A stretch of 64,000 bases of DNA from Mesotaenium endlicherianum. Lineage: Eukaryota > Streptophyta > Zygnematophyceae > Zygnematales > Mesotaeniaceae. The notes beneath the pieces were generated by a model that saw only the letters and a program-made list of their open reading frames with translations, searched no databases and had not been told where the DNA came from. Below, piece after piece: positions 46,769 to 57,897 of the stretch. The position numbers and the translations under genes are program-made. How positions within the stretch are numbered: the stretch's first letter is position 1; each line of letters opens with the position of its first letter. The stretch is from NCBI GenBank assembly GCA_009602735.1, contig WELA01006444.1, positions 109,492-173,491 on the forward strand. Direction: 5' to 3'.

Positions 46769-48477
46769 NTGGCGACTGCGATCGCCATTCCCAGTCAGGA
46801 GGAAGCATCCCTGATTGCGCTGTGCGGCCAGATTGCCGTGCGGAGCGCCAACGGCACGCTCACGGCTGCGCAAAGCCAGGGCTTAAACCCTGGCTGCGCC
46901 CAAAATCCCCGTGCCGACGCAATTCGTGCTACGGGGGCCTCGGCGTACGCCCGCGCCAGAGGGAGGGCGTCACGAGCGGCGTCCGAGGCAGCCAATGCGG
47001 ACCTTGAAGCCGGACCGGCCACGCGCCCCTGTAATCCCAAGAGCAATTGGGAGGCGCCACATGGCAGCCTCCCAGCGACCGCCCCTGCGCCAGTCCCGGC
47101 AGCCGCGCCAGCAGCCGTCGCACCTAACGCGTGCGCGGCTGGCGAGACTTTGCCTGACGGCAGCTGCACATCTGCGCACCTCTGCACACGCTCGCACACG
47201 CCGCTCACAGCACTGCGACGCTTGCTCAGCAGCCCGCCACGCAACCACCTCACGGCAGCCACGTCAGCCGCTGCGTACAGCACTTGCGCACACGTGCTGC
47301 CATTTGGCACGCGCACACAGTCCCGCTCAGCCAGCGCAGATCTGGCGGCCGCGACTGTCGTCCCAAGTCAGGGAGCGACATCTCCAATTGCGCTGTGCGG
47401 TTGCATCTTCGTTTGGAGCTGCGACAGCACGCACATGGTGCGCACAGCCAGGGCTTAAACCCTGGCTACGCACAAAACCCTTGGGACTGCGCGATAAGCG
47501 TGGCAAGGGTCTCGGCGAGCGCGCGCTCTACCTGGAGGGCGCCACGTGCCTTGCCTAGGGCAGCCGATACCAACACCGGCCCCGGTCAGGCGACGCAACC
47601 TGGCAGGCCCAGCGGCGCCCTCGAAGCGCCACTTGTCAGGCTGCCAGCAACCAAGCCTGCGTCAGCTCCGGCGTTCGTCCCAGCAGCCGAAGCGCCTGCG
47701 GCCGAAGCGGCACTGGCATGGACAGCCGCCCCGACGGAGGCACCGGCGTTTGCCGAGGCGCAAGCTGCAGAAGGACCCGAGCCAGCGCATCTCACGGTGC
47801 CAGTACCAGGTGGGCTAGCGCCACCTGGCGGCCTTCCGGTCGCCGAGGCAGCGCCAGCAGCGACGGCTGAGTCAGCATGCCAGGCACCTGCGCCGGCGAC
47901 TGCGCAGGTATGCTCAGGAGCGGCCGCACTCGCTCTCGCTACCCCCACGACGCCACCGCCAGGTGCGCCTGCGCCAAACGCGCCGGCGCCAGGTGTGCCA
48001 GCGCCAGGTGCATCCGCGCTGGATGCACCAGCGCCAGGTACGCCAGCGCCAGGTGTGCCAACCGCTCGTGTACTGGCTGTCCGAGCGGTTGCGCCTGCTG
48101 TTGCAGCCGCGTGCGGCCCCATTCTGGTCTGCTGCGCAGGCACAGTGCCACTTGGAGGCCGCACATCAGACGGCAGCGCACGGCGCAAGCACGCTTTGGT
48201 GGCAACCGGACGCCCAGCGGTGGCACAGAATCGCACCGGGCCGGATCAGGGGCGTTGCACAGAGCCGGCGCCGCGTCTGCCCCGCTCGTTCCGCGTGCTG
48301 GACACGCCAGCAGCGCCAACGGTCTTCGCGCCTCATGCGATGGCCTCGCCGATGACCACGGTGCAGCTCAACGCCGAGATCATTTCGCTGGCGCTTCACC
48401 GCATGCCCGCAGTCTCCTTCGCGGAGCTCGGCGTGTCGATGGAAGCCACACGGCAGGCGACCCAGCTATTGCTTTAG

Positions 48478-48966
48478 TCGCGCAAGGCCAGCCAGCGCGT
48501 CTCTAACAGCAGGCCAACGTCAGACGCGGCAGCCGCGGTGCTCTCCGCACCCGCGCGACCTGCGCATGAGCGCAGGATGATCAGCACGCCTAACGCTGCG
48601 TTTTTGGATAATTTGCAGGGCATCGTGCTGGTCAACACGCAGGCCCCGCAGCGTATCATGTTCGACAATGGCGCCCAACCAGTCCTCATCAGCCTGCGCT
48701 ACTTCCGCCAGCTGGGCTTCTTGTCAGCCGACCTAGAGGATTCGCCTACGCGGATCAACACCGCTGCCGGCACGTCCGAGACCGTCACCGGGCGCACGCG
48801 GCTGGCCCTCCGCTTCACCTTTCGGCCCGGCACTCCGGATGAGACGACCATCCACCAGCATGCGTTGGTCACTCGCTCCAAGACCTTCGACGTGCTCCTT
48901 GGCCAGGACGTGCTCTTTCCTATTGGCGCCGCAGTGGATAACTGGGTGGAGCGGGTCTTCTATTGA
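48478..48966 (+). CDS. Family M protease, tile 6 copy
   Basis: Same protein as the tile 1 protease. Confidence 0.75.
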   Translation, partial: SRKASQRVSNSRPTSDAAAAVLSAPARPAHERRMISTPNAAFLDNLQGIVLVNTQAPQRIMFDNGAQPVLISLRYFRQLGFLSADLEDSPTRINTAAGTSETVTGRTRLALRFTFRPGTPDETTIHQHALVTRSKTFDVLLGQDVLFPIGAAVDNWVERVFY

Positions 48967-50522
48967 CCCGACTGGGCAATCGGGGGGAACCCGCACTGCA
49001 TCTGTGCCACTTGACATCTTGGATCGTCGCTCAGCTGAGTCCGCCCTCTACGGCTTCATGGCGCTGGACGATGGTCGGTCTGTGGTTCAGACCGATAAGG
49101 GGGGAGCCGAGGACGACGAGGTCTCTGTCGGCGCCGACTTACTGGAGATGCAGGAGGAGGATCCCGAGCTGTCTGGTGCCGAGCTCCACCTCACGCCCCA
49201 GGAGCAGGTTGACGCTCTGGCTGCACAAGCCAGGGAGACAGTGCGGATCTACGCCGCGCATAAGGCCATGATGCATCAGATGGCGGCAGACGCCGTAGAG
49301 GCACACGTCGTTGCCACGGCTGCCCATACTGCTGTAGCTCACGCTCATGACGCAGCCACAGCTGCAGCAGCCATACCTCGGCCACAGCCTCCTGCGACGA
49401 GCGGACCCTCCTCGAGATCACACGCCCGCGTACGGCATGACGTGCCTGTGGGGGTCGCCATCCAGTACCGCATGGCCTCCAGGTCGCCCTCACCCGCACC
49501 GTCGCACAGGACAGGCGACTCATGGCCACGCACTACCACGTCTAAGGGCGAGGCCATGAGGCAGGCAGCGTTCCTTGGCAGGTCCAACGACGCGTCATTA
49601 AGCAGCGAGGAGGAGGAGTGGCAGGAGTGGTCCCAGGAGGCCGCAGAGGAGCCCGCAGCCCAGCCATCGGCAGAGCCACCGCCGCCCACGCCTACAGCTC
49701 GCGTCCGACGCCAGCCTACAGGGCCTCCCGGCTTCAGTTTTCTCTCACACGAGACCACAGCCAATTCCCGTCGACCCCATCCATGCGTCGGCGGGCCTAG
49801 TCGTCCGATACAGCACGACTGTTTGACCAGCAACGAGTGCCGTGACGTCACGCACTTGTTCGCTGGCAACAGCCTGAGCACAGGCTGGCCAAGTCGCGCC
49901 TCTGCCAGCACTGCCTCCACGGATCCTTTCTCCGCTATTGACCCGCGTGCCGGACGTGCGCATCAGACAGTGGCCAGGACCAGCATCCTCGGTCCTCGGC
50001 GTACAGGTCCTTCCCCCTACGTCGGGCCAGCTCTACGCTTCGCACGTCGCACTCTGCCCCTAAACCGGCGTACACGCAAGGTCACTCCGATCCGCGAGCA
50101 TACCAGGGCTGCCCGCGAGGTCACGCCTCTGCGCGACACTCCCAAGGACGCACAAGAGGTCACTCCTCTTCGCGAGGGGCGAGAGGTCACTCCTTTGCGC
50201 GAGACGCGCCCGCGCTCAGTCACACCGCCGTATGACGGTCCGCGCAATCTCCGCACCCGCGAGCATGACGCACAGTCTTCCTCCACCACTGCAGCTCACG
50301 CATTATACCAGACGCCGCCTGGCTGGCCTGCCAACGTCCCGCGCAGTCACATAGCCAACGACGGGCCGTCTGGGTCACCTCCTCATAAGGTGGCCCGCAC
50401 CGCTGCGCGCCTCTGCGACCGTCATTCTCATCCGCACGCAACACGCGCAGGGCCCATGCAGCGCAGCCAGCGAGAGCGCGTCCGACTCCCATCTCTTTTG
50501 CCGCTGCGCTCGCGAGTCAGCT
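48967..50522 (+). CDS. Second linker ORF, tile 6 copy
   Basis: Complete copy of the linker described at 54395-55950. Confidence 0.65.
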
Positions 50523-52049
50523 CGCCCCACGTCAGCTCGTCCGTCCTCGACAGGCAGCACATTGGGACGAGCGCTCCGTCTGCACAGTGCCCCTTCAGGC
50601 GGATCTTCGCGAACGTCAGCGTTCGTTCTTTGATCAGCATTCCCAGCTGCCCCAGCGCACTGCCACAGAGCAGCTGGCCGAAGCTGCTTCACACCACGCC
50701 GACTACCGGACGAGGGACCGGTGGCAGCAGCAGTGCGTGCGCGACGCGCAAGCTCTGGCCCGCCCAGTGCTCAAGGAGGCCTTGCAGGACGCGCGTGCGC
50801 GCTGGCACACTTATCAGGCACATTCTCGCACGGCTTGCCCGCAACCGCTGCTCGAGCGCATTCCTCGACTTACTCGCCACTACGCAGAGCTTGCAATGGC
50901 GGCCCTCCGCATGGCGCCCCATCAGCACAGTCTGCTGCGCTCCTATCCACCGCTAGCGCAGGCCGGCGATTCGGCCCTGGGCTGTCGCCCCCTTCCTACG
51001 CCTATCTACACCGCACAGCTCGACGAGCGTCCCGGCGGCATTGTCCTTGTTGAGCTCTTCGCCGGCATTGCGACAGGGTTGTTGGCAACCCTGCAGGCTG
51101 GCATCCCCGTAAGTCGGTATGTCTACGTGGACCCCGATGGCGAGACGCAGCAGGTCGCCCGCAGGCAGATGGCCTTATGCCACGAGCGTTTCCCAGTCCT
51201 CTTCCCTGAGCATGCCTTCTACCGGGCCCAGACTGACTGGCCCATGGACATCCGCGACATTACCGCCGAGCACATCACGCGCCTCGGGCCCATCGACCTC
51301 ATCATTGCTGGCTGGGAGTGCCAGGGCTTCTCTATTGCGGGACGGGGCAACGCGCTCGGTGACCCGCGTACGGCCTTGTTCTGGCACCTACTCCGCGTCC
51401 TCAACATGGTTGAGGACCGCCAGCCGCCGCACACGCTCGCCTGGATGTTGGAGAACGTGGCTGTCCGCCACGATTCGCGGCCCAACGTCAGCGCCGAGTT
51501 TTCCCTCTGCAGCAGCTATGTCGGTCGTGAGGCCGTCATCGACGCCGCTCAGATTGGTCCCTTCGCGCATTGTGTGCGCGCCTACTTCACCAACCTGGCC
51601 ATGCCAGGCACGCTTGAGGCATAAGCGGCCGCACATCCACGCCACACGCGCAACGTTGACTCCATCCTTGACGTGGCGCGCCTGGCCCAGCGCGTGGTCG
51701 CCCTTCCGCATCCTTCTCAGGCCCAGTGTGAGGTCCTCCGCGACGTCACGCGGGCGCTTCCTACGTTCGTGAGTCGCTACAACAGCGCGGCCTACGTGGG
51801 CGACCAGCGCGGCATGATCATTGACCTCGAGACTGGCATGTTCCAACGATCCCGTGCCGTGGAGATGGAGCGTGCGATGGGCTTCCCTCCGCACCTCACA
51901 CAGGTGGACGGTATCACCGAGGTCAACCGCGTGCGTCACCTTGGCCAGGCTATCGATGCCAACGTCTTGACGTGGCTTCTCTTGCAGACACAGGCCCTGA
52001 CTCCCCTTTACGCCCAGGCTCGTCATCCTGAGACCAGTTCTATGACGCC
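50389..52049 (+). pseudogene. Methyltransferase, tile 6 copy (split by TAA)
   Basis: Both lobes present: 50587-51624 and, after the TAA at 51622-51624, the same frame through MERAMGFPPHLT and LGQAIDANVL. Identical to the tile 7 copy as far as I can see. Confidence 0.85.
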
Positions 52050-52469
52050 ATGGATCGAGATTTCGACGGCGACGGCCACGCCCCGCCTGGTACGACCTGG
52101 CGTTCCCAGCGCAAGGGTCCAGCTTCCCAGCAGCCGCCTGCACCTTGTCCTGGTCCTTGTTCTGGTTTGCTGGAGGAGGGCAGGAGGAGACAGGAGTCCT
52201 CACAGCGACCCAGGGAGTTTCGTTCCCTTTTTCTTTTTCCACGCTCTCCGCCGCCTACAGGTGGTGCAGGGCAGATGGCAGCAGTTGCCGAGGAGAGGGC
52301 ACCCGAGGCAGGCCGAGTGCAACTAGCTGCAGGACAGGTGACGCCTGCGGACCCACAGATCACGCCAGCAGCAGGGCAGGAGGCGCTAGCCGCAGCACAG
52401 GAGCCACCACCAGCTGTCCCTACTTGGAAGCTGGGGGGACTCTCTTTAGGGCACAGGCTGCTCAGCTAA
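52050..52469 (+). CDS. Third linker ORF, tile 6 copy
   Basis: Copy of the Pro/Gln/Ala-rich linker described at 57478-57897. Confidence 0.5.
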   Translation: MDRDFDGDGHAPPGTTWRSQRKGPASQQPPAPCPGPCSGLLEEGRRRQESSQRPREFRSLFLFPRSPPPTGGAGQMAAVAEERAPEAGRVQLAAGQVTPADPQITPAAGQEALAAAQEPPPAVPTWKLGGLSLGHRLLS

Positions 52470-52599
52470 CGGTCTTGCTAGATGCACGGCGCAGTGCCAG
52501 CTTTGCCAGCAGCATGCACGATCTTGGGCGCTACACAGGCGACCTTATGAGGATACCCCTCCAGACAGACGTGCCCATCTTCCAGAAGCGCTATCGCTA
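52442..52599 (+). CDS. Start of reverse transcriptase, tile 6 partial copy
   Basis: Reads to QTDVPIFQKRYR and stops at the N (52600). The 586-aa open frame across the N joins it to tile 7 linker sequence and is not a real fusion. Confidence 0.65.
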
Positions 52600-53905
52600 N
52601 TGCGCACCTCTGCACACGCTCGCACACGCCGCTCACAGCACTGCGACGCTTGCTCAGCAGCCCGCCACGCAACCACCTCACGGCAGCCACGTCAGCCGCT
52701 GCGTACAGCACTTGCGCACACGTGCTGCCATTTGGCACGCGCACACAGTCCCGCTCAGCCAGCGCAGATCTGGCGGCCGCGACTGTCGTCCCAAGTCAGG
52801 GAGCGACATCTCCAATTGCGCTGTGCGGTTGCATCTTCGTTTGGAGCTGCGACAGCACGCACATGGTGCGCACAGCCAGGGCTTAAACCCTGGCTACGCA
52901 CAAAACCCTTGGGACTGCGCGATAAGCGTGGCAAGGGTCTCGGCGAGCGCGCGCTCTACCTGGAGGGCGCCACGTGCCTTGCCTAGGGCAGCCGATACCA
53001 ACACCGGCCCCGGTCAGGCGACGCAACCTGGCAGGCCCAGCGGCGCCCTCGAAGCGCCACTTGTCAGGCTGCCAGCAACCAAGCCTGCGTCAGCTCCGGC
53101 GTTCGTCCCAGCAGCCGAAGCGCCTGCGGCCGAAGCGGCACTGGCATGGACAGCCGCCCCGACGGAGGCACCGGCGTTTGCCGAGGCGCAAGCTGCAGAA
53201 GGACCCGAGCCAGCGCATCTCACGGTGCCAGTACCAGGTGGGCTAGCGCCACCTGGCGGCCTTCCGGTCGCCGAGGCAGCGCCAGCAGCGACGGCTGAGT
53301 CAGCATGCCAGGCACCTGCGCCGGCGACTGCGCAGGTATGCTCAGGAGCGGCCGCACTCGCTCTCGCTACCCCCACGACGCCACCGCCAGGTGCGCCTGC
53401 GCCAAACGCGCCGGCGCCAGGTGTGCCAGCGCCAGGTGCATCCGCGCTGGATGCACCAGCGCCAGGTACGCCAGCGCCAGGTGTGCCAACCGCTCGTGTA
53501 CTGGCTGTCCGAGCGGTTGCGCCTGCTGTTGCAGCCGCGTGCGGCCCCATTCTGGTCTGCTGCGCAGGCACAGTGCCACTTGGAGGCCGCACATCAGACG
53601 GCAGCGCACGGCGCAAGCACGCTTTGGTGGCAACCGGACGCCCAGCGGTGGCACAGAATCGCACCGGGCCGGATCAGGGGCGTTGCACAGAGCCGGCGCC
53701 GCGTCTGCCCCGCTCGTTCCGCGTGCTGGACACGCCAGCAGCGCCAACGGTCTTCGCGCCTCATGCGATGGCCTCGCCGATGACCACGGTGCAGCTCAAC
53801 GCCGAGATCATTTCGCTGGCGCTTCACCGCATGCCCGCAGTCTCCTTCGCGGAGCTCGGCGTGTCGATGGAAGCCACACGGCAGGCGACCCAGCTATTGC
53901 TTTAG

Positions 53906-54394
53906 TCGCGCAAGGCCAGCCAGCGCGTCTCTAACAGCAGGCCAACGTCAGACGCGGCAGCCGCGGTGCTCTCCGCACCCGCGCGACCTGCGCATGAGCG
54001 CAGGATGATCAGCACGCCTAACGCTGCGTTTTTGGATAATTTGCAGGGCATCGTGCTGGTCAACACGCAGGCCCCGCAGCGTATCATGTTCGACAATGGC
54101 GCCCAACCAGTCCTCATCAGCCTGCGCTACTTCCGCCAGCTGGGCTTCTTGTCAGCCGACCTAGAGGATTCGCCTACGCGGATCAACACCGCTGCCGGCA
54201 CGTCCGAGACCGTCACCGGGCGCACGCGGCTGGCCCTCCGCTTCACCTTTCGGCCCGGCACTCCGGATGAGACGACCATCCACCAGCATGCGTTGGTCAC
54301 TCGCTCCAAGACCTTCGACGTGCTCCTTGGCCAGGACGTGCTCTTTCCTATTGGCGCCGCAGTGGATAACTGGGTGGAGCGGGTCTTCTATTGA
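53906..54394 (+). CDS. Family M protease, tile 7 copy
   Basis: Same protein as the tile 1 protease; it directly precedes the only complete downstream pol. Ends at TGA 54392-54394; the next coding frame is +1. Confidence 0.78.
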   Translation, partial: SRKASQRVSNSRPTSDAAAAVLSAPARPAHERRMISTPNAAFLDNLQGIVLVNTQAPQRIMFDNGAQPVLISLRYFRQLGFLSADLEDSPTRINTAAGTSETVTGRTRLALRFTFRPGTPDETTIHQHALVTRSKTFDVLLGQDVLFPIGAAVDNWVERVFY

Positions 54395-55950
54395 CCCGAC
54401 TGGGCAATCGGGGGGAACCCGCACTGCATCTGTGCCACTTGACATCTTGGATCGTCGCTCAGCTGAGTCCGCCCTCTACGGCTTCATGGCGCTGGACGAT
54501 GGTCGGTCTGTGGTTCAGACCGATAAGGGGGGAGCCGAGGACGACGAGGTCTCTGTCGGCGCCGACTTACTGGAGATGCAGGAGGAGGATCCCGAGCTGT
54601 CTGGTGCCGAGCTCCACCTCACGCCCCAGGAGCAGGTTGACGCTCTGGCTGCACAAGCCAGGGAGACAGTGCGGATCTACGCCGCGCATAAGGCCATGAT
54701 GCATCAGATGGCGGCAGACGCCGTAGAGGCACACGTCGTTGCCACGGCTGCCCATACTGCTGTAGCTCACGCTCATGACGCAGCCACAGCTGCAGCAGCC
54801 ATACCTCGGCCACAGCCTCCTGCGACGAGCGGACCCTCCTCGAGATCACACGCCCGCGTACGGCATGACGTGCCTGTGGGGGTCGCCATCCAGTACCGCA
54901 TGGCCTCCAGGTCGCCCTCACCCGCACCGTCGCACAGGACAGGCGACTCATGGCCACGCACTACCACGTCTAAGGGCGAGGCCATGAGGCAGGCAGCGTT
55001 CCTTGGCAGGTCCAACGACGCGTCATTAAGCAGCGAGGAGGAGGAGTGGCAGGAGTGGTCCCAGGAGGCCGCAGAGGAGCCCGCAGCCCAGCCATCGGCA
55101 GAGCCACCGCCGCCCACGCCTACAGCTCGCGTCCGACGCCAGCCTACAGGGCCTCCCGGCTTCAGTTTTCTCTCACACGAGACCACAGCCAATTCCCGTC
55201 GACCCCATCCATGCGTCGGCGGGCCTAGTCGTCCGATACAGCACGACTGTTTGACCAGCAACGAGTGCCGTGACGTCACGCACTTGTTCGCTGGCAACAG
55301 CCTGAGCACAGGCTGGCCAAGTCGCGCCTCTGCCAGCACTGCCTCCACGGATCCTTTCTCCGCTATTGACCCGCGTGCCGGACGTGCGCATCAGACAGTG
55401 GCCAGGACCAGCATCCTCGGTCCTCGGCGTACAGGTCCTTCCCCCTACGTCGGGCCAGCTCTACGCTTCGCACGTCGCACTCTGCCCCTAAACCGGCGTA
55501 CACGCAAGGTCACTCCGATCCGCGAGCATACCAGGGCTGCCCGCGAGGTCACGCCTCTGCGCGACACTCCCAAGGACGCACAAGAGGTCACTCCTCTTCG
55601 CGAGGGGCGAGAGGTCACTCCTTTGCGCGAGACGCGCCCGCGCTCAGTCACACCGCCGTATGACGGTCCGCGCAATCTCCGCACCCGCGAGCATGACGCA
55701 CAGTCTTCCTCCACCACTGCAGCTCACGCATTATACCAGACGCCGCCTGGCTGGCCTGCCAACGTCCCGCGCAGTCACATAGCCAACGACGGGCCGTCTG
55801 GGTCACCTCCTCATAAGGTGGCCCGCACCGCTGCGCGCCTCTGCGACCGTCATTCTCATCCGCACGCAACACGCGCAGGGCCCATGCAGCGCAGCCAGCG
55901 AGAGCGCGTCCGACTCCCATCTCTTTTGCCGCTGCGCTCGCGAGTCAGCT
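54395..55950 (+). CDS. Second linker ORF: acidic then Arg/Pro-rich, with EVTPLR repeats
   Basis: Unrecognised polyprotein segment between protease and methyltransferase, +1 relative to the protease frame. It opens with an acidic region (DDEVSVGADLLEMQEEDPEL) and an Ala/His-rich helical stretch (AQARETVRIYAAHKAMMHQM), then an acidic SSEEEEWQEWSQEAAEEP and Pro-rich tracts. Near 55508-55650 it has a tandem motif of about 12-18 residues based on [E/K]VTP[L/I]R[E/D], four times, then SVTPP. Such basic Ser/Thr-Pro repeats suggest a disordered, possibly nucleic-acid-binding tether. The methyltransferase frame is -1 from here, opening after a TAA at 55814-55816; the switch falls somewhere in 55817-55950. 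Confidence 0.5.
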
Positions 55951-57052
55951 CGCCCCACGTCAGCTCGTCCGTCCTCGACAGGCAGCACATTGGGACGAGC
56001 GCTCCGTCTGCACAGTGCCCCTTCAGGCGGATCTTCGCGAACGTCAGCGTTCGTTCTTTGATCAGCATTCCCAGCTGCCCCAGCGCACTGCCACAGAGCA
56101 GCTGGCCGAAGCTGCTTCACACCACGCCGACTACCGGACGAGGGACCGGTGGCAGCAGCAGTGCGTGCGCGACGCGCAAGCTCTGGCCCGCCCAGTGCTC
56201 AAGGAGGCCTTGCAGGACGCGCGTGCGCGCTGGCACACTTATCAGGCACATTCTCGCACGGCTTGCCCGCAACCGCTGCTCGAGCGCATTCCTCGACTTA
56301 CTCGCCACTACGCAGAGCTTGCAATGGCGGCCCTCCGCATGGCGCCCCATCAGCACAGTCTGCTGCGCTCCTATCCACCGCTAGCGCAGGCCGGCGATTC
56401 GGCCCTGGGCTGTCGCCCCCTTCCTACGCCTATCTACACCGCACAGCTCGACGAGCGTCCCGGCGGCATTGTCCTTGTTGAGCTCTTCGCCGGCATTGCG
56501 ACAGGGTTGTTGGCAACCCTGCAGGCTGGCATCCCCGTAAGTCGGTATGTCTACGTGGACCCCGATGGCGAGACGCAGCAGGTCGCCCGCAGGCAGATGG
56601 CCTTATGCCACGAGCGTTTCCCAGTCCTCTTCCCTGAGCATGCCTTCTACCGGGCCCAGACTGACTGGCCCATGGACATCCGCGACATTACCGCCGAGCA
56701 CATCACGCGCCTCGGGCCCATCGACCTCATCATTGCTGGCTGGGAGTGCCAGGGCTTCTCTATTGCGGGACGGGGCAACGCGCTCGGTGACCCGCGTACG
56801 GCCTTGTTCTGGCACCTACTCCGCGTCCTCAACATGGTTGAGGACCGCCAGCCGCCGCACACGCTCGCCTGGATGTTGGAGAACGTGGCTGTCCGCCACG
56901 ATTCGCGGCCCAACGTCAGCGCCGAGTTTTCCCTCTGCAGCAGCTATGTCGGTCGTGAGGCCGTCATCGACGCCGCTCAGATTGGTCCCTTCGCGCATTG
57001 TGTGCGCGCCTACTTCACCAACCTGGCCATGCCAGGCACGCTTGAGGCATAA
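55817..57052 (+). pseudogene. C5 cytosine-specific DNA methyltransferase, catalytic lobe (motifs I-VIII)
   Basis: Would transfer methyl from S-adenosylmethionine to C5 of cytosine in DNA. The frame is open from 55817 with first Met at 56015. Ahead of the domain is an Arg/Gln-rich helical segment (LQADLRERQRSFFDQH). Motif I is VELFAGIATGLLATL (~56477), motif II YVYVDPD, then DIRDIT. Motif IV is GWECQGFSIAGRG with the catalytic Cys at 56747-56749; the usual Pro before Cys is Glu. Motif VI is LENV (~56877), and motif VIII resembles DNMT3 (VIDAAQIGPFAHCVRAYFTN). The order is canonical, not permuted as in plant DRM. A TAA at 57050-57052 breaks the frame before the C-terminal lobe. Confidence 0.87.
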
Positions 57053-57477
57053 GCGGCCGCACATCCACGCCACACGCGCAACGTTGACTCCATCCTTGAC
57101 GTGGCGCGCCTGGCCCAGCGCGTGGTCGCCCTTCCGCATCCTTCTCAGGCCCAGTGTGAGGTCCTCCGCGACGTCACGCGGGCGCTTCCTACGTTCGTGA
57201 GTCGCTACAACAGCGCGGCCTACGTGGGCGACCAGCGCGGCATGATCATTGACCTCGAGACTGGCATGTTCCAACGATCCCGTGCCGTGGAGATGGAGCG
57301 TGCGATGGGCTTCCCTCCGCACCTCACACAGGTGGACGGTATCACCGAGGTCAACCGCGTGCGTCACCTTGGCCAGGCTATCGATGCCAACGTCTTGACG
57401 TGGCTTCTCTTGCAGACACAGGCCCTGACTCCCCTTTACGCCCAGGCTCGTCATCCTGAGACCAGTTCTATGACGCC
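57053..57477 (+). pseudogene. C5 methyltransferase, C-terminal lobe (motifs IX-X) after the TAA
   Basis: Same frame as the catalytic lobe, directly after TAA 57050-57052. It reads HPRHTRNVDSILDVARLAQR, then PTFVSRYNSAAYVGDQRGM, then motif IX-like SRAVEMERAMGFPPHLT and motif X-like VRHLGQAIDANVLTWLL. These complete a C5 methyltransferase fold, so the TAA splits one domain in a way that could not yield a normal enzyme without readthrough. Identical TAA in tiles 5 and 6. Confidence 0.82.
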
Positions 57478-57897
57478 ATGGATCGAGATTTCGACGGCGA
57501 CGGCCACGCCCCGCCTGGTACGACCTGGCGTTCCCAGCGCAAGGGTCCAGCTTCCCAGCAGCCGCCTGCACCTTGTCCTGGTCCTTGTTCTGGTTTGCTG
57601 GAGGAGGGCAGGAGGAGACAGGAGTCCTCACAGCGACCCAGGGAGTTTCGTTCCCTTTTTCTTTTTCCACGCTCTCCGCCGCCTACAGGTGGTGCAGGGC
57701 AGATGGCAGCAGTTGCCGAGGAGAGGGCACCCGAGGCAGGCCGAGTGCAACTAGCTGCAGGACAGGTGACGCCTGCGGACCCACAGATCACGCCAGCAGC
57801 AGGGCAGGAGGCGCTAGCCGCAGCACAGGAGCCACCACCAGCTGTCCCTACTTGGAAGCTGGGGGGACTCTCTTTAGGGCACAGGCTGCTCAGCTAA
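57478..57897 (+). CDS. Third linker ORF: Pro/Gln/Ala-rich segment before RT
   Basis: Unrecognised 139-aa segment in a new frame (starts MDRDFDGDGHAPPG). Low complexity with RRRQESSQRPREFRSLF and two VTPADPQ/ITPAAGQ-like repeats. Ends at TAA 57895-57897; RT begins in the -1 frame overlapping this end. Likely a disordered polyprotein spacer. Confidence 0.45.
   Translation: MDRDFDGDGHAPPGTTWRSQRKGPASQQPPAPCPGPCSGLLEEGRRRQESSQRPREFRSLFLFPRSPPPTGGAGQMAAVAEERAPEAGRVQLAAGQVTPADPQITPAAGQEALAAAQEPPPAVPTWKLGGLSLGHRLLS

Larger units (their letters stand above)
46770..52599 (+). repeat. Assembly tile 6 (offset 25330)
   Basis: Starts at the tile 1 equivalent of 21440, which is exactly the first site that differs in tile 5. 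It ends ~814 bp beyond tile 5, at the start of RT. Bounded by single N at 46769 and 52600. Confidence 0.9.

Noticed and set aside
19252-52599. CRISPR-like or phage-like repeat structure
   Set aside because: The repeats are ~5 kb retroelement segments in an intron-containing eukaryotic genome; no short direct repeats with spacers exist.
21241-57052. A variant genetic code with TAA/TAG as sense codons, as in some ulvophyte algae
   Set aside because: Other frames in the element end normally at TAA or TAG, real frame changes occur as well, and the family C Gag uses TAA as a stop. Decay or readthrough explains the few internal stops.
56816-57670. 284-aa minus-strand ORF opposite the methyltransferase
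   Set aside because: Composition is that of a codon shadow, and the plus strand carries clear methyltransferase motifs.
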